Shown here: positions 53,782 to 63,617 of the stretch, piece after piece | Layout: the number at the start of each line of letters is the position of its first letter | Position numbering within the stretch: position 1 is the first letter of the stretch | Origin: Dimorphilus gyrociliatus | Taxonomy: Eukaryota; Annelida; Polychaeta; Dinophilidae | NCBI GenBank assembly: GCA_904063045.1 | Contig: CAJFCJ010000003.1 | Location: forward strand, 1,302,001 to 1,366,000 | DNA: 64,000 nucleotides | Reading direction: 5' to 3' | Translations under genes and position numbers: made by a program | The notes under the pieces: generated by a model | Seen by the model: the letters and a program-made list of their open reading frames with translations, nothing else | Database searches by the model: none | What the model was told of the DNA's origin: nothing

Positions 53782-55005
53782 TTATTCCACCCATAATATG
53801 GATTCATCAATATCTGAAACTTTACTGCATCCTACCAAAGCCATAGCATTTTTTAACTCTTTACTTAATATTTCGATTAGTTTTTCTACGCCTTCTTCAC
53901 CCTGAAAAAGAATAATTTTGTTGTTAATGAAAGAGCTTTTGTCTATAATTAACATCTAATTACATCGTATGCCAAAGCACTAAGTACAGGTCGACCAAAG
54001 AAAACGCAATTTGCACCAAGAGCAAGGCCCTTTAATATATCTGTCCCTTTCGAAAATCCTCCATCGACGTACAATTCAACCCCTTTACCTTTCAGGACAG
54101 GCGCAATTCTTCTAAGACTTTCAATAGTTGAAGGACCGTCACCTAATTGTCGTCCTCCGTGATTAGAAACCCAAACAGCATCTACTCCAGCTTCAACAGC
54201 TGCTAGAGCATCCTCTGGTTTACAGATTCCTTTAGCAAGGATCTTTAGTTTTGTCAGCTTCTTTAATCTACGAATATCATCCCAAGTTTGACAATATGAA
54301 TCAACTTCAGAAGCATCCTTGCTCGTATCCTTCATTAATTCAGACAAAATACCTTTAGGAAAATTTGGCATTGGCCAATGAACTGTGCTGTTGTCTTCCT
54401 CTATCGCTTTGTCAAAACTTCTATTACCGTGAACCGCATGATCCAGAGTAATAGCAATTGCATGAAAGCCAGATTTTTCCAATCTTTTAATGATTTCCTC
54501 GTTCATAGAATCTTTTGAATAGACGTTCATTTGCATAATTTTCAGACAATTTTTCTCACGAACTGATTTGCCGACTTGTTCGATGGAGGTTTCGGCGTAA
54601 GAACTTAAACCGAAAGGAATATTATTATCTGAAGCAGCTCTAGCAGCCTGAATCTCTCCGTAATCATTTATCCATGCTCTGCACATAGTTGGAGAGAAAC
54701 CGAATGGCATACCAATTTTATGGCCCAAAATCTCAGTTTCCAGACACCTCTCCTCTAAATTAGCGCATACTTTTGGCATCAAGAGAATTCTATACAAAAT
54801 AGAAAAAACGATTTTAGATAATAGTTTAAAAGAAGAAAGAAAAGAAGGTGTACTTCTCAATGTCCGTCTTGTTCCTTTCTACGCATTGATGCTGATCAGC
54901 TCCACCGTAGATGTATTTTATGAGTTTGTCTGATAAATTTGTTTTCCCAAGTCGTTCAATATCTTTGTATGAAAAGACAATATTTTCAGTTTCTACGGTA
55001 TTCAT
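53782..55005 (-). CDS. FMN-dependent alpha-hydroxyacid oxidase (HAO-like)
   Basis: An (S)-2-hydroxyacid oxidase of the glycolate/lactate oxidase family. It uses FMN to oxidise a 2-hydroxyacid to a 2-oxoacid; most members reduce O2 to H2O2. It is 365 aa, close to the roughly 370 of animal HAO1/HAO2. Exons: 55005-54854, 54789-53964 and 53901-53782, with 64- and 62-nt introns in matching phase. Seen: YIYGGAD near residue 32; catalytic LAKGI (Lys237) and SNHGGRQL (His261, Arg264); GNR (Arg174); DGG (293-295) and FFGRP for FMN phosphate; C-terminal KNAMALVGC. Two pocket positions differ from HAO1: SSY (115) where SSW is usual, and QMN (139) where QLY is usual. The protein ends in WVE, not a peroxisomal SKL/SKI tripeptide. 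The substrate and the compartment are therefore open. Confidence 0.92.
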
Positions 55006-55569
55006 TTGGCTGCTATTAGGTTTATCACTCGCTGAGTACAAGCTCTAAACTGAAGGTTATTCTGCTTTTATGGAAGTCATCCCAGTGCATGTGTATTACC
55101 CTCATGTTGTAGCATATGTTAATGATAAGAATCTATGATGATCCTCTCTCCTCTTTCCCCTTCACTCCACGTATACTTTATAGTTTAGTGCAACATATTT
55201 CATATAACATTAATTATAATTCGAAGCTTCATATAAATAGAATGCACACATGTACCAAAAAGACAAAGTGGCTAATTATTATGGCACAAAATATCTGTAT
55301 TCATTCTATTAATAAAACAACAAGAAAGCGAATATCGTTTTGTTTATGCTGAGAGTATAAACTCTCATTAAGTGTTTAAACAGAAGGAATGCTTTTCTTT
55401 TGTTGAATGGTAATTACGTGTCATCTTTGTCTGCTGATGAAATAATTAGGTGCGTCTAATTATTAGGTTAACAAGGTAAGCACCAGAAGAGCCATCTATA
55501 CTTTTTATCTGTCAATAATAAGAAATAAAGAGGATATTTGCTTTTGGTAATATAATACTAAGAATATAA
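55006..55569. other. Intergenic gap
   Basis: This separates two same-strand genes and should hold the promoter of the hydroxyacid oxidase. A 78-codon plus frame (55116-55352) has no recognisable feature. The sequence is ordinary AT-rich spacer. Confidence 0.6.
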
Positions 55570-56382
55570 CTAACCAGTATACATGACATTCATTTCGGCC
55601 CTATCCCTTGCCTTCTCTGACAAGAATATATCTATATCCTCTTCAACTCGTTTCGCCAAATTACTCTTACCGACATCGTATAGAGCTTTTACCAAGATTT
55701 TATACTTTTCCACCACCTCTTTACAATCCAACCCTATTTTGTAAATGCTTGTTTCCCTTCTCCAACGTTCGCACGTGTTTGCATATGCATTCTTTCCAAA
55801 CCACCATCTTAAAAGGAAGCGCTGATTAATCTCCGATAGGTTATTCTTCATTTCAATATGATGTTCCACTCCAAGACTGTTACATAACGATTGAAATTGA
55901 TTGTTGGGTATTTGTTCATTAGCCAATAGTTGTAAATCAATTAATAAATCACCTTCTGCAAGTTATTTTCTCATCTTTTAAAATATTAGAGTTATTAATA
56001 GATGAGTTATTTATTACCTGTTCTGTTACTATCAGGATAGTTAGCTTTTGAAAAATACCGAGCTCCCTCAAAACCAACGCCACTTAATCCTTCTGACAAT
56101 ATTTCGTACTTGTCTTCAACACTTAGATGACCAACATTTCCATAATCCCATTGTCTTAAGGCGTACATCCTCCGACTGACATCAATTTGATAGACTTCCT
56201 CATCTTGAATCCCAAGTATTTTCGCCAATTTTACAGCCTCTTTTCTACTGAGTTGAGATGCAATATCTTTCAGATATGCCTCCTCTGTTGAAGTAAAAAA
56301 AAACACTATACTTTAGCAAAAATTCGAATAAAGTAAATGTTTATCTTTCATTACCGTAGAACATTTTTTTTAGATTATCCAT
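55570..56382 (-). CDS. Protein with two tandem death-domain-like modules
   Basis: A predicted 226-aa soluble protein. Exons: 56382-56355 (MDNLKKMFY), 56284-56018 and 55955-55570, with 70- and 62-nt introns, both phase 1, in frame throughout. Module 1 (about 12-88) has the death-domain cadence: LKDIASQL, KLAKILGI, DEEVYQID, a buried Trp in LRQWDY, then KYEILSEGLSGVGFEGAR. Module 2 (about 103-206) repeats it: FQSLCNSLGVE, LLRWWFGKN, then YKILVKALYDVGKSNLAKRV, with about 20 extra residues before its last helix. Death domains are helical adaptors of apoptosis and innate immune signalling. The protein has no catalytic domain, signal peptide or membrane segment, so an adaptor role is inferred. The assignment rests on pattern, and another six-helix death-fold subtype (such as DED) is possible. 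The final codons overlap a donor-like G|GTTAGT, so a longer C-terminus cannot be excluded. Confidence 0.6.
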
Positions 56383-57847
56383 TCTTTCCTATTGATGTTT
56401 CTTTGTTACTCTTGGGGGAGACGATTGAAAAAGTTCCGCTTTCTTCACTTAAAACAACATAAACCAAGTACTTATCCTTTTTTTATTGGTATGTTTTTAT
56501 TCGAGAATGTTATATCTCAGACTACTGAGGTATATTGCAAAAAGAGGCAAAGTATCTACACACCTGTACTAAATCACCTCCATAATGCAGCGACTACGTA
56601 CATGCGCATCTTAGAGAATTTTACATCTAGGCCAAAAACCGTTGATTATTTAAAGAGTTTGTACTTTAAAAGCATCTATTTGCGGTTCAACAGATACAAT
56701 AATTATTTTCGATCGTTCTAATCCTAGAAATAATATCTTAAATTAAAGTAAAAGATGGTAATAGACCATAGAATAAAATATAGAATTACTTCATTTATTC
56801 ATGTGCCAGTGAAAGATAATCCACCACACATATATAGAAAGATTGTTGACATCCGATTTTCTTTCTATTTTTTAACTTTTTATAGATTCTTTAAACATAC
56901 CAAACACGCAAATTCGTCATAATTGCACCAAAAATAACGACATATCTTTAAATATAATAAAATCAAAAGATTTTTAAGGAGAGACAACGTCCCCTATCGG
57001 CGATCTATTTAGAAGAGAGAGAGAGAGAGTGAGAGAAGGGGAAGAAAGGAAGAGAAAGACATATATATATATAAAAGTAATGACATTTTTCTTTTTCTTT
57101 TTTTTTAAAAAAAAACAATAGAATTTAGAAATCTTTGAAAAGTAAAGTTTCATAATTATATGGGGAAATAACAAACTATTATAGAGAAGTTTTCACCTAA
57201 AACGCCGAAAGGAAAACCAAAGTTATTATTTACAAAAAAAAAACTATTTACTTACTTTCATTATTATTTTAAATAATATGTTGCTATAGTAACATATAAA
57301 GCAGAAATTTTATTATATAAAAAAATGCAAAATAGCAAAAAAAAAAAAACAAAACATACTTCAAACCTTTTTGAAACTGAAAAAGGACACAACTTTTAGT
57401 GCTTATATTAATAAAGACATTATTCTCGAAAATAGAAATTCCCTATCGTTTATTCAAATTAGATGGTGAGTATATATATATCTTATATATTTTATTCTAA
57501 TTTACATATTTATAGATAGTTTAAAGGAATAGAAATTACAGACTTTGCTTCATAAATTGCTGTTAGGTTTGTTAGCTTTTTTAAAACGTGTTTTAGTTTA
57601 CAGTCTCTCTTACAAGAGGATGGTTTTAACTAACTACGGATACTTTTTTTATTACATTTATTTAACTGTCTTTACATATCATTAATAAACCGAATTTCGA
57701 GTTCGTTCATTGTCTTACCTAGCACTCAGTATTTGAAAACGTAAGCACTACGTACAAAGAGGTACAGTTAATAAGCGAAAATACGAAATACATTATTTTA
57801 CTTGGTGTTTATTATACAATTTAAACAAATGACAACAAAATTTCACT
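56383..57847. other. Intergenic region
   Basis: This lies between the death-domain-like gene and the 3' end of the SR protein gene. It contains a (GA)n tract at 57015-57033 and TA and poly-A runs. A plus frame at 56392-56721 (109 codons, TTG start, preceded by a TTTTTTAG acceptor-like site) looks moderately protein-like but overlaps no recognised gene and is not called. The 3' UTR of the SR protein gene occupies the right edge. Confidence 0.5.
57808..57813 (-). terminator. Polyadenylation signal of the SR protein gene
   Basis: TTTATT on the plus strand reads AATAAA on the minus strand, 35 nt after the stop codon of the SR-type gene. That fits a very short 3' UTR. Confidence 0.5.
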
Positions 57848-60422
57848 TCAATATTGATCATTCTCCATTGAAATCTCTCTGTCTTCTCGGTCGTCTTTAT
57901 CCTCCCGATCATCTCTATCATCTCTATCATCCCGATCGTCTCTATCGTCCCTATCGTTTCGTCCCATTCTGTCATCCCTATCATCCCTATCATCCCTTTC
58001 ATCTCTATCATCCCTTTCATCTCTATCATCTCTATCATCTCTATCATCGCAATCATCGTGAACATCCCTTTCATCTCTGTAATCCCTGGCGTCCCTTCCA
58101 TCTCTACTATCTCTACTGTCTCTACGACTCCTTGCGTCTCTTATATCTCGACCGTCTCTCCCATCGCGGCCATCTCTTCCATCCCTTTTCTCCCTTCGGT
58201 CTCTTCTATCTCTCCCATAGTCATCAAAGTCATCTCTGTATCTATCATTTCTAAAACATTCGAAAAATAAACAAGTTATCAGAGATTAGATTTTAATTAT
58301 TTCTATTTAGAAAGCTTACCCTCTACCATTTGGAGAACTTGAATCCAAAAGAGATTTGTTTTTCTTGTCGCCCGCTGGTGAGTATGATGTAGATCTAGAC
58401 TTTCGTCTCCTCGGTGAGTACGATCGCGATCGTTGTCTTTAATAAAAACATATAAAATCTAAAATATTTCTTAGTATAAGGTAAGAACGTCGAGCTGGTA
58501 AGATAAACAAATATATATGCCGTCATTCTACTACTCCAGCTCACTTATGCAGTAGAAATATAGGGGGAAAGAAAAAAAGCCCAGTTATTGACTGACTACT
58601 ACAATTAGCTATCTTGCCAAATTCATATAATAATTCTTACCGGTGGGCAAACCATTATTGTAAGACATTTTTAACACAATAATCAACCACGCCAAAAGGA
58701 CCACTTTACCAATTGTTCACATATGCCTAATCATCAACCAGAGCAATGTGTTGGTCGCCGATATATTTTTACACAGATTTTAAGAAACAATAATTTAACA
58801 CCCTCCCAAAAGCACCAGAGAAACGCAAAACATGACTGATTGCTTTTCTAGCCATGGAGAGCAAATGCCTAGAAATATTAGTAAATATTATCAGAATAAT
58901 TTCAGTATTAAAAAAGAAAACTCAGTTTTCGAGAACATAACGCGCAAACGAGCTTAATCCCTGTTAACTAAAATGGCACTTCGAAAAGAAATGCTCTACC
59001 TTCGTTTTGAATCAACTTCATTCATATTATCACACTCTCGCGAGATGTGTCCAGTTTTTCCACATCGGTAACATGACATTTGCCGATTGCCTCTGTCTCC
59101 ATTTCCGTAGGACTTGTTTTCTTGTCTAAAACAAAAAATAAAAAATATTTTAGTAATGAGCATTAATGTTGAATATTTTCTTGATTTTCCCTAAAAGAAT
59201 GCATATGGTATTGATGAAACAATTACAACTTTTTATTCCAAATCAATACATACACACACACACATACCACAACGAACAACAAAATGAAAAGTTAGTCTTT
59301 AGTTAATGAAAGTTATGCTTATCATCCATCAACTTTGAAATTAACATTTACGTTTACCATAACCAACAAAAATTTCCAATCTTTCAACTAAACTTAAAGA
59401 TTAACCAAACGACTTCTGAAAAATGCCAATTATATATAAAATTTGTGTGCATTTGTTTAAAAAAAAAATACATTTTTGACCAAGCCCATCCATAAAGTGA
59501 ACTTAAAAAAATTAATCAACAAATTTATAAATAAAAACACGCATAGCATGTAATAAACGTGTTAGTATCTAAAATAACAATGCGGGTGTTATTCACTCTT
59601 CTACAAATATGTAAAAAAAGAGAAATTGATCAGTCACCTTCTATCTTTCCAAGTATCACGGTCTCTATCTCTGCCTCTGCTGTATCCCCCCTCGTTACGG
59701 GATTGATAATCGTCGCGATCTTCACAATCTCTTGCTATGTGTCCCGACCTTCCACATTTGTAGCATGAAAATGATCCATGTACTTTTCTTTCGTCTCTTT
59801 GTCTCTTTCGTGGACGGGCGATAGAAACGGAAATTTTAGATCCATTTAGAAAACTGTAACATGTGTTGCGAACATGAGAAACTAAATTCATGCAATTCAT
59901 TTTAATGGGAATGAAAAAAAGTGAAAAACATGTGAAAATGTTTTTTAAAAGAATCTCACTTTCCGTCCAATTCTCTGATAGCATCTTCAGCATCAAGCTT
60001 GTCCTCATAACTGACAATTGCGAACTGTGGGAACGTATTAGCCACAAATATATCTTTTATATAACCATATTTGCGGAAAGCGTCTTCTATTTCATCTTGA
60101 GTGGTCCTCTTAACTATATCTCCAACATGAACTCTGAAACCATCCTCGGATGGATCATCCTCCCAACGATTTGGTCGTCCTCGCTTTTCTCTGTATTGCC
60201 TTCTGTTCGAATTGAAGCTTCTGTCGTCATAATATGGACGCCCTTTTAAATAGAACACATTAAAATGTTAACAAAGGGAAGGAAAATTTTAAAAAAAATT
60301 GAATAACCTCTCTTCAGCTGCGGGCTAGGTGTTCTAGACTCAGTTGATCGAGACCTGGAATATTTTCTATGACGCTTAATAGAAGCCGAACGGGATCTAC
60401 TTTTGAAACGTCTATCCGCCAT
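57848..60422 (-). CDS. SR-type splicing factor: RRM, two zinc knuckles, RD tail
   Basis: A predicted nuclear RNA-binding protein of 419 aa. Exons: 60422-60308, 60242-59960, 59853-59638, 59125-59000, 58436-58320 and 58250-57848. All five junctions agree in phase. Order of parts: an N-terminal Arg-Ser segment (about 4-34); an RRM (about 74-146) with RVHVGDI as RNP2 and FAIVSYED as RNP1, most like SRSF3/SRSF7; CCHC knuckle 1 (163-176, CYKCGRSGHIARDC); knuckle 2 (223-236, CYRCGKTGHISREC); a second RS-rich part (SRSYSPRRRKSRS); then about 110 residues of Arg-Asp dipeptides and RDD tripeptides. SRSF7 of animals has one knuckle, while the two-knuckle form is known from plant RS2Z proteins. It probably binds exonic enhancers or acts in splice-site choice (inference). 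Two introns are about 510-560 nt, long for this locus. Confidence 0.88.
57911..58235 (-). repeat. Coding Arg-Asp tandem repeat
   Basis: Within the last exon of the SR protein gene the DNA is a degenerate array of GAT/GAC with AGA/AGG/CGG/CGA codons, mostly 6- and 9-bp units. Codon variants are mixed, so it is not a recent pure microsatellite. The antisense strand of the array has an open frame rich in His, Tyr and Pro, which is a shadow. Confidence 0.85.
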
Positions 60423-61091
60423 TGCTGTGAAAAATATCTTTACAGTGAATAATGGTCGAATAAAGTGATTTAGATCATGATTTTCTTATGAAATGAGAAG
60501 CTAAAATGGTTGTTAGTATAATTACCGTGTGGACGAGAGCGAATTTGTCAAATTAGTAATGTTACAATAGTTGATTTGTATATCGACGATAAGCCCTCGA
60601 TATCGATATCGCCGTATTTCCGGTTCGATATTTCCGCTTTTAACAAGATCACTTCTTATCGATTAAAATTTTTTGGTTATTCGATTCGATTAATATTATT
60701 CTTATATATCATACAATATATTATTATTTCTGCAATTTAGCGTATTTTATTTAGTTTTCGAAACATTTGGCAATAGCAATAATGAACATTTAAGAGATAA
60801 AATTGTGAAAACTTAAGCGATCTGTGCTTGATAAGTCATAGGCGTCAAAAGTGTTTAGGAAATTTAAACCTCAATCGTTTCCGAATGACTCGATATTGAT
60901 CGCCCTTCGCAAACTTTGGTACCGATCAATTTAGATCTTTGTAGATGGCGTTAGTGTTGTCCAAAATATCTCCGTTGATTAGACTTATAGCGAATTTCAG
61001 TAAGATACAATAAATTTACATCATTACTGAAACTTTTATAATTATCAACTGAGTGGAGGTTTCATTTTTATTATTGGAAAAAGAACTTTCA
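60423..61091. other. Intergenic region upstream of the SR protein gene
   Basis: Besides the TATCGATA cluster it holds an AGATGGCG element (60943-60950) and nothing that looks coding. Confidence 0.6.
60580..60645 (-). promoter_or_regulatory. Putative promoter with TATCGATA element
   Basis: About 180 nt upstream of the SR protein start codon lies CTCGATATCGATATCGCCG (from 60597), which contains TATCGATA at 60601-60608, identical to the Drosophila DRE core. Further TCGATA/ATCGAT variants flank it (TATCGACGATAAG before, GGTTCGATATTTCC and TTATCGATTAAA after). A promoter role for this constitutively needed gene is inferred from position and motif similarity only. Confidence 0.35.
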
Positions 61092-61318
61092 TCACAGTTC
61101 CTCCATTATTTCTTCAACTTTCTTAAATTTTCGGTGAGCTCTATATGTTTCGTTTATTTGAGTAGAAAGTTTTTTAAATTCTTCGTTATTAAATATTAAG
61201 TTTTCAGCATAAAATTCATCACTTTCTAGATGCAAAATCAATGCATTAAAAAAAAGTATTGTAAAAGGTTAAAAGTTTTCACGAGAGTTTTGTTTACACT
61301 GTTTATTTGGTTTTCCAT
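61092..61318 (-). CDS. Possible small protein, two exons, unidentified
   Basis: The main exon (61225-61092) follows an acceptor-like GCATCTAG and reads SDEFYAENLIFNNEEF, KKLSTQINETYRAHRK, FKKVEEIMEEL, then TGA. It is acidic, helical and coiled-coil-like, with a composition unlike the surrounding noise. An ATG at 61318 (MENQIN) can be joined with a weak donor (AACA|GTGTAA) to give a 50-aa product in frame. Other first exons farther upstream are possible. It lies head-to-head with the GalNAc-transferase gene, 310 nt away. No family is recognised. The last exon is the better-supported part. Confidence 0.35.
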
Positions 61319-61628
61319 ACTAGATTTTCACTGATAGTGATGCATATAAAATAAGAGTATTTTATCTACATATTATTTCAGTATGGATATAATAAACAGC
61401 TACTACACACATACTTAATGATATAAATTTACTTTGCAACGTCAATTATTCAAATAAATGAATGATTTACGACCATTAAAGAGTAAAGAACAATGGAGTA
61501 CTTTATAAGAACAAAAACTGAGTGATCAGACTTATTATTTATACAGTATTACTAATGGAACAATATTTATCCTTTGTAATAATTTATCTTTCTTTTGAAT
61601 TCCATACAGATTATTCAGTAGAAATCCA
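61319..61628. other. Intergenic gap / shared upstream region
   Basis: About 310 nt of AT-rich DNA between a tentative minus-strand small gene and the plus-strand GalNAc-transferase. It should include the 5' UTR and promoter of the latter. No distinct element is seen. Confidence 0.5.
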
Positions 61629-63240
61629 ATGCGTTTCATTCTCAGGTTGTTCTTATTATGCATTCTTATGTCTTTGATGTCACTATTTTATCTCTTAAAC
61701 TTCCAAACGTCCACATTGAATCAGAATTTCTTAAGACCTTACGATTACGAGCAAATAATAGCTGAAAAAGAGGCTCGTATAAGGGAGCTAGAATACGAAT
61801 TGAATGACTTAAAGGAAAATAAAACCTCAAGGTCTAAAAGTTCTGAAATTGAAGATCTAATAACCAAAGTCCACTCGAGGTGGCGGAATGGATCTCTTTC
61901 TGGAGGCGGTTTAAAATTCCATAACGAATTTGAGATGAGTGCCTTTGCCAGATTCACATTGAATAGAATATATTTAATAGAACCCGGTCTGGGGAAGAGG
62001 GTGGTGGAAAAACCTATTGCGTTCAAGAAAAAAGATATCTTAGAAGTCGTATCAGGAGCCTGTAAAATTCTCAATAAAAAAAGAATGTCATCGGTAAAAC
62101 TCATGGAATAGACTAGCCAACATTAATTTATACAAAATTTAACAAAATCGTAGACCCTTTGTCTATCCAAGAGTTTTATCAGGGAAAAGAAAAAAGTCTT
62201 TATACAGATAAAATATTTTTAGAAGGTATTGTCAAGAATGAACCTTCTATTGGTGCCGTTTATGAACTATATTTTAGAAATCTTGAGTTTCCTACTGACA
62301 GGAATAAGTTTGTGCGAGTAACTTTATCCAGACCTTTTGCACCAGTTTATGGCTTGGGATACGCTCCAATTAATATTAATAATAAACTGCTTTTGGTAAT
62401 TTTACCACTATCCTATGAACGATTGGATAAATTTAAATCTTTTTTGGATCGTTTCCAAATGCTTGCTCTTGAAGATACAAAATTAGCGTTCACACTAGTC
62501 TATTTCGGAGAGAAAGGTAGCTTGGAGGCAAAATCTATGCTAAATAAGCTAAGGCAAAATCAGATCACAGCTAAATTTATCCACTTGAAAGAAACATTTT
62601 CTAGAGGGAGAGGATTACAAGCTGGTGTAGACGATTGGCAAAATGAAGATGTTATATTATTCTTTTGTGATGTTGATGTAATTTTTAATGCTGAGTTCTT
62701 ACAACGCTGCAGACTTAATGTTGAAAAGGGAAAACGTGTTTATTATCCCATGGTATTCTCGCTCTATAATCCTAAAGTAGTATACACTATGCACGGTTAT
62801 CATATCCCTAAGGAAGATAAACAGTTGGTTATTTCTAAAGATACTGGTTTTTGGAGGGATTTTGGATATGGAATGACGTGTCAGTATAAATCAGATTTCG
62901 AGAGTATTAGGGGTTTGTATTTCAGCTATATAGTAAACTATTTAATAACCAGTATAAATTTACAGGATTTGACCAAAAAGTATCCGGTTGGGGAAAAGAA
63001 GACGTATTGTTATTTAAAAAGTACGTTAAGTCTTCCTATGTTGTTTTGAGATCTCCTGATCAGGGAATTTTTCACCTTTGGCATCCAAAAGAATGCGACG
63101 GAAATCTTCCAATTGACCAATATAGATCATGCCTAAGTTCACGAGCTTTGAACGAAGCTTCGCACAGGCAACTAGGCATGTTAGCCTTCAAGGACGAGAT
63201 CAAAGTTCGTGAAAAATTGAAAGAGAATTCGAAGAGCTAA
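61629..63240 (+). CDS. Chondroitin sulfate N-acetylgalactosaminyltransferase
   Basis: A Golgi type II membrane enzyme that adds GalNAc from UDP-GalNAc to start or extend chondroitin chains. It is 489 aa (human CSGALNACT1 has about 530). Exons: 61629-62093, 62183-62912 and 62966-63240, with introns of 89 and 53 nt in matching phase. The acceptor at 62182 (TTTTATCAG) was chosen because it alone keeps frame and gives KRMSS-GKEKSLYT followed by FLEGI, as in the family. Parts: a short cytoplasmic tail, TM anchor (about 5-24), coiled-coil stem (about 42-65), VVYFG-type strand (TLVYFGE), FSRGRGLQ, the metal-binding FFCDVD (DVD 318-320), YYPMVFSLYNP, GFWRDFGYGMTCQ, GWGKEDV (406-412; usually GWGGEDV), FHLWHPKEC and ALNEASHRQLGML. 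The domain is complete and looks functional. Downstream AATAAA at 63344. Confidence 0.95.
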
Positions 63241-63343
63241 TACGCAAATCTGCAGGGTTTAATTTTTTATGATTATCTATTTTTCACATCCAAGTATTTC
63301 AAACTGATCACAGACTTTTCTAGCCATTTTATAAAACTTTTTC

Positions 63344-63349
63344 AATAAA
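63344..63349 (+). terminator. Polyadenylation signal of the GalNAc-transferase gene
   Basis: AATAAA lies 104 nt after the stop codon. The following gene on the minus strand ends at 63618, so the two genes are convergent. Confidence 0.55.
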
Positions 63350-63617
63350 AATTTTTGGTATCAAAGAGGAAAATTGCTGCAAACTCTATTTCCGATATTT
63401 AGTTTTCATCAAAACTTCCTTTGCAATCTTTTCGGACAAATGCTTCTCATTAAATAATTAAATAATTTACTTTAATTACATCAATCAAGTATATTTCGAG
63501 AGTGGTATTAAATTATTTTACTGTCTAACTTGCGAAATATCTACCAACGAAACAAAAATGTTAAAATTCCACTTAAGGATTACTTTCATCCGGTCCATAA
63601 TAAATAATTAATATAAT

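Noticed and set aside
56392-56721. 109-codon plus-strand frame preceded by a TTTTTTAG acceptor-like site
   Set aside because: It has no ATG start, no recognisable domain and no partner exon, and its left edge runs into the first exon of the death-domain-like gene on the other strand. It could be a terminal exon, but nothing else supports that.
57802-58254. 150-codon plus-strand frame rich in His, Tyr, Pro and Leu
   Set aside because: It is the exact antisense of the Arg-Asp repeat exon of the SR protein. Its low-complexity pattern is fully explained by the repeat codons.
63370-63450. Short minus-strand frame (NEKHLSEKIAKEVLMK) ending at a TAG
   Set aside because: It is only about 23 codons long without a convincing acceptor. 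It falls between two convergent 3' ends and is probably UTR.
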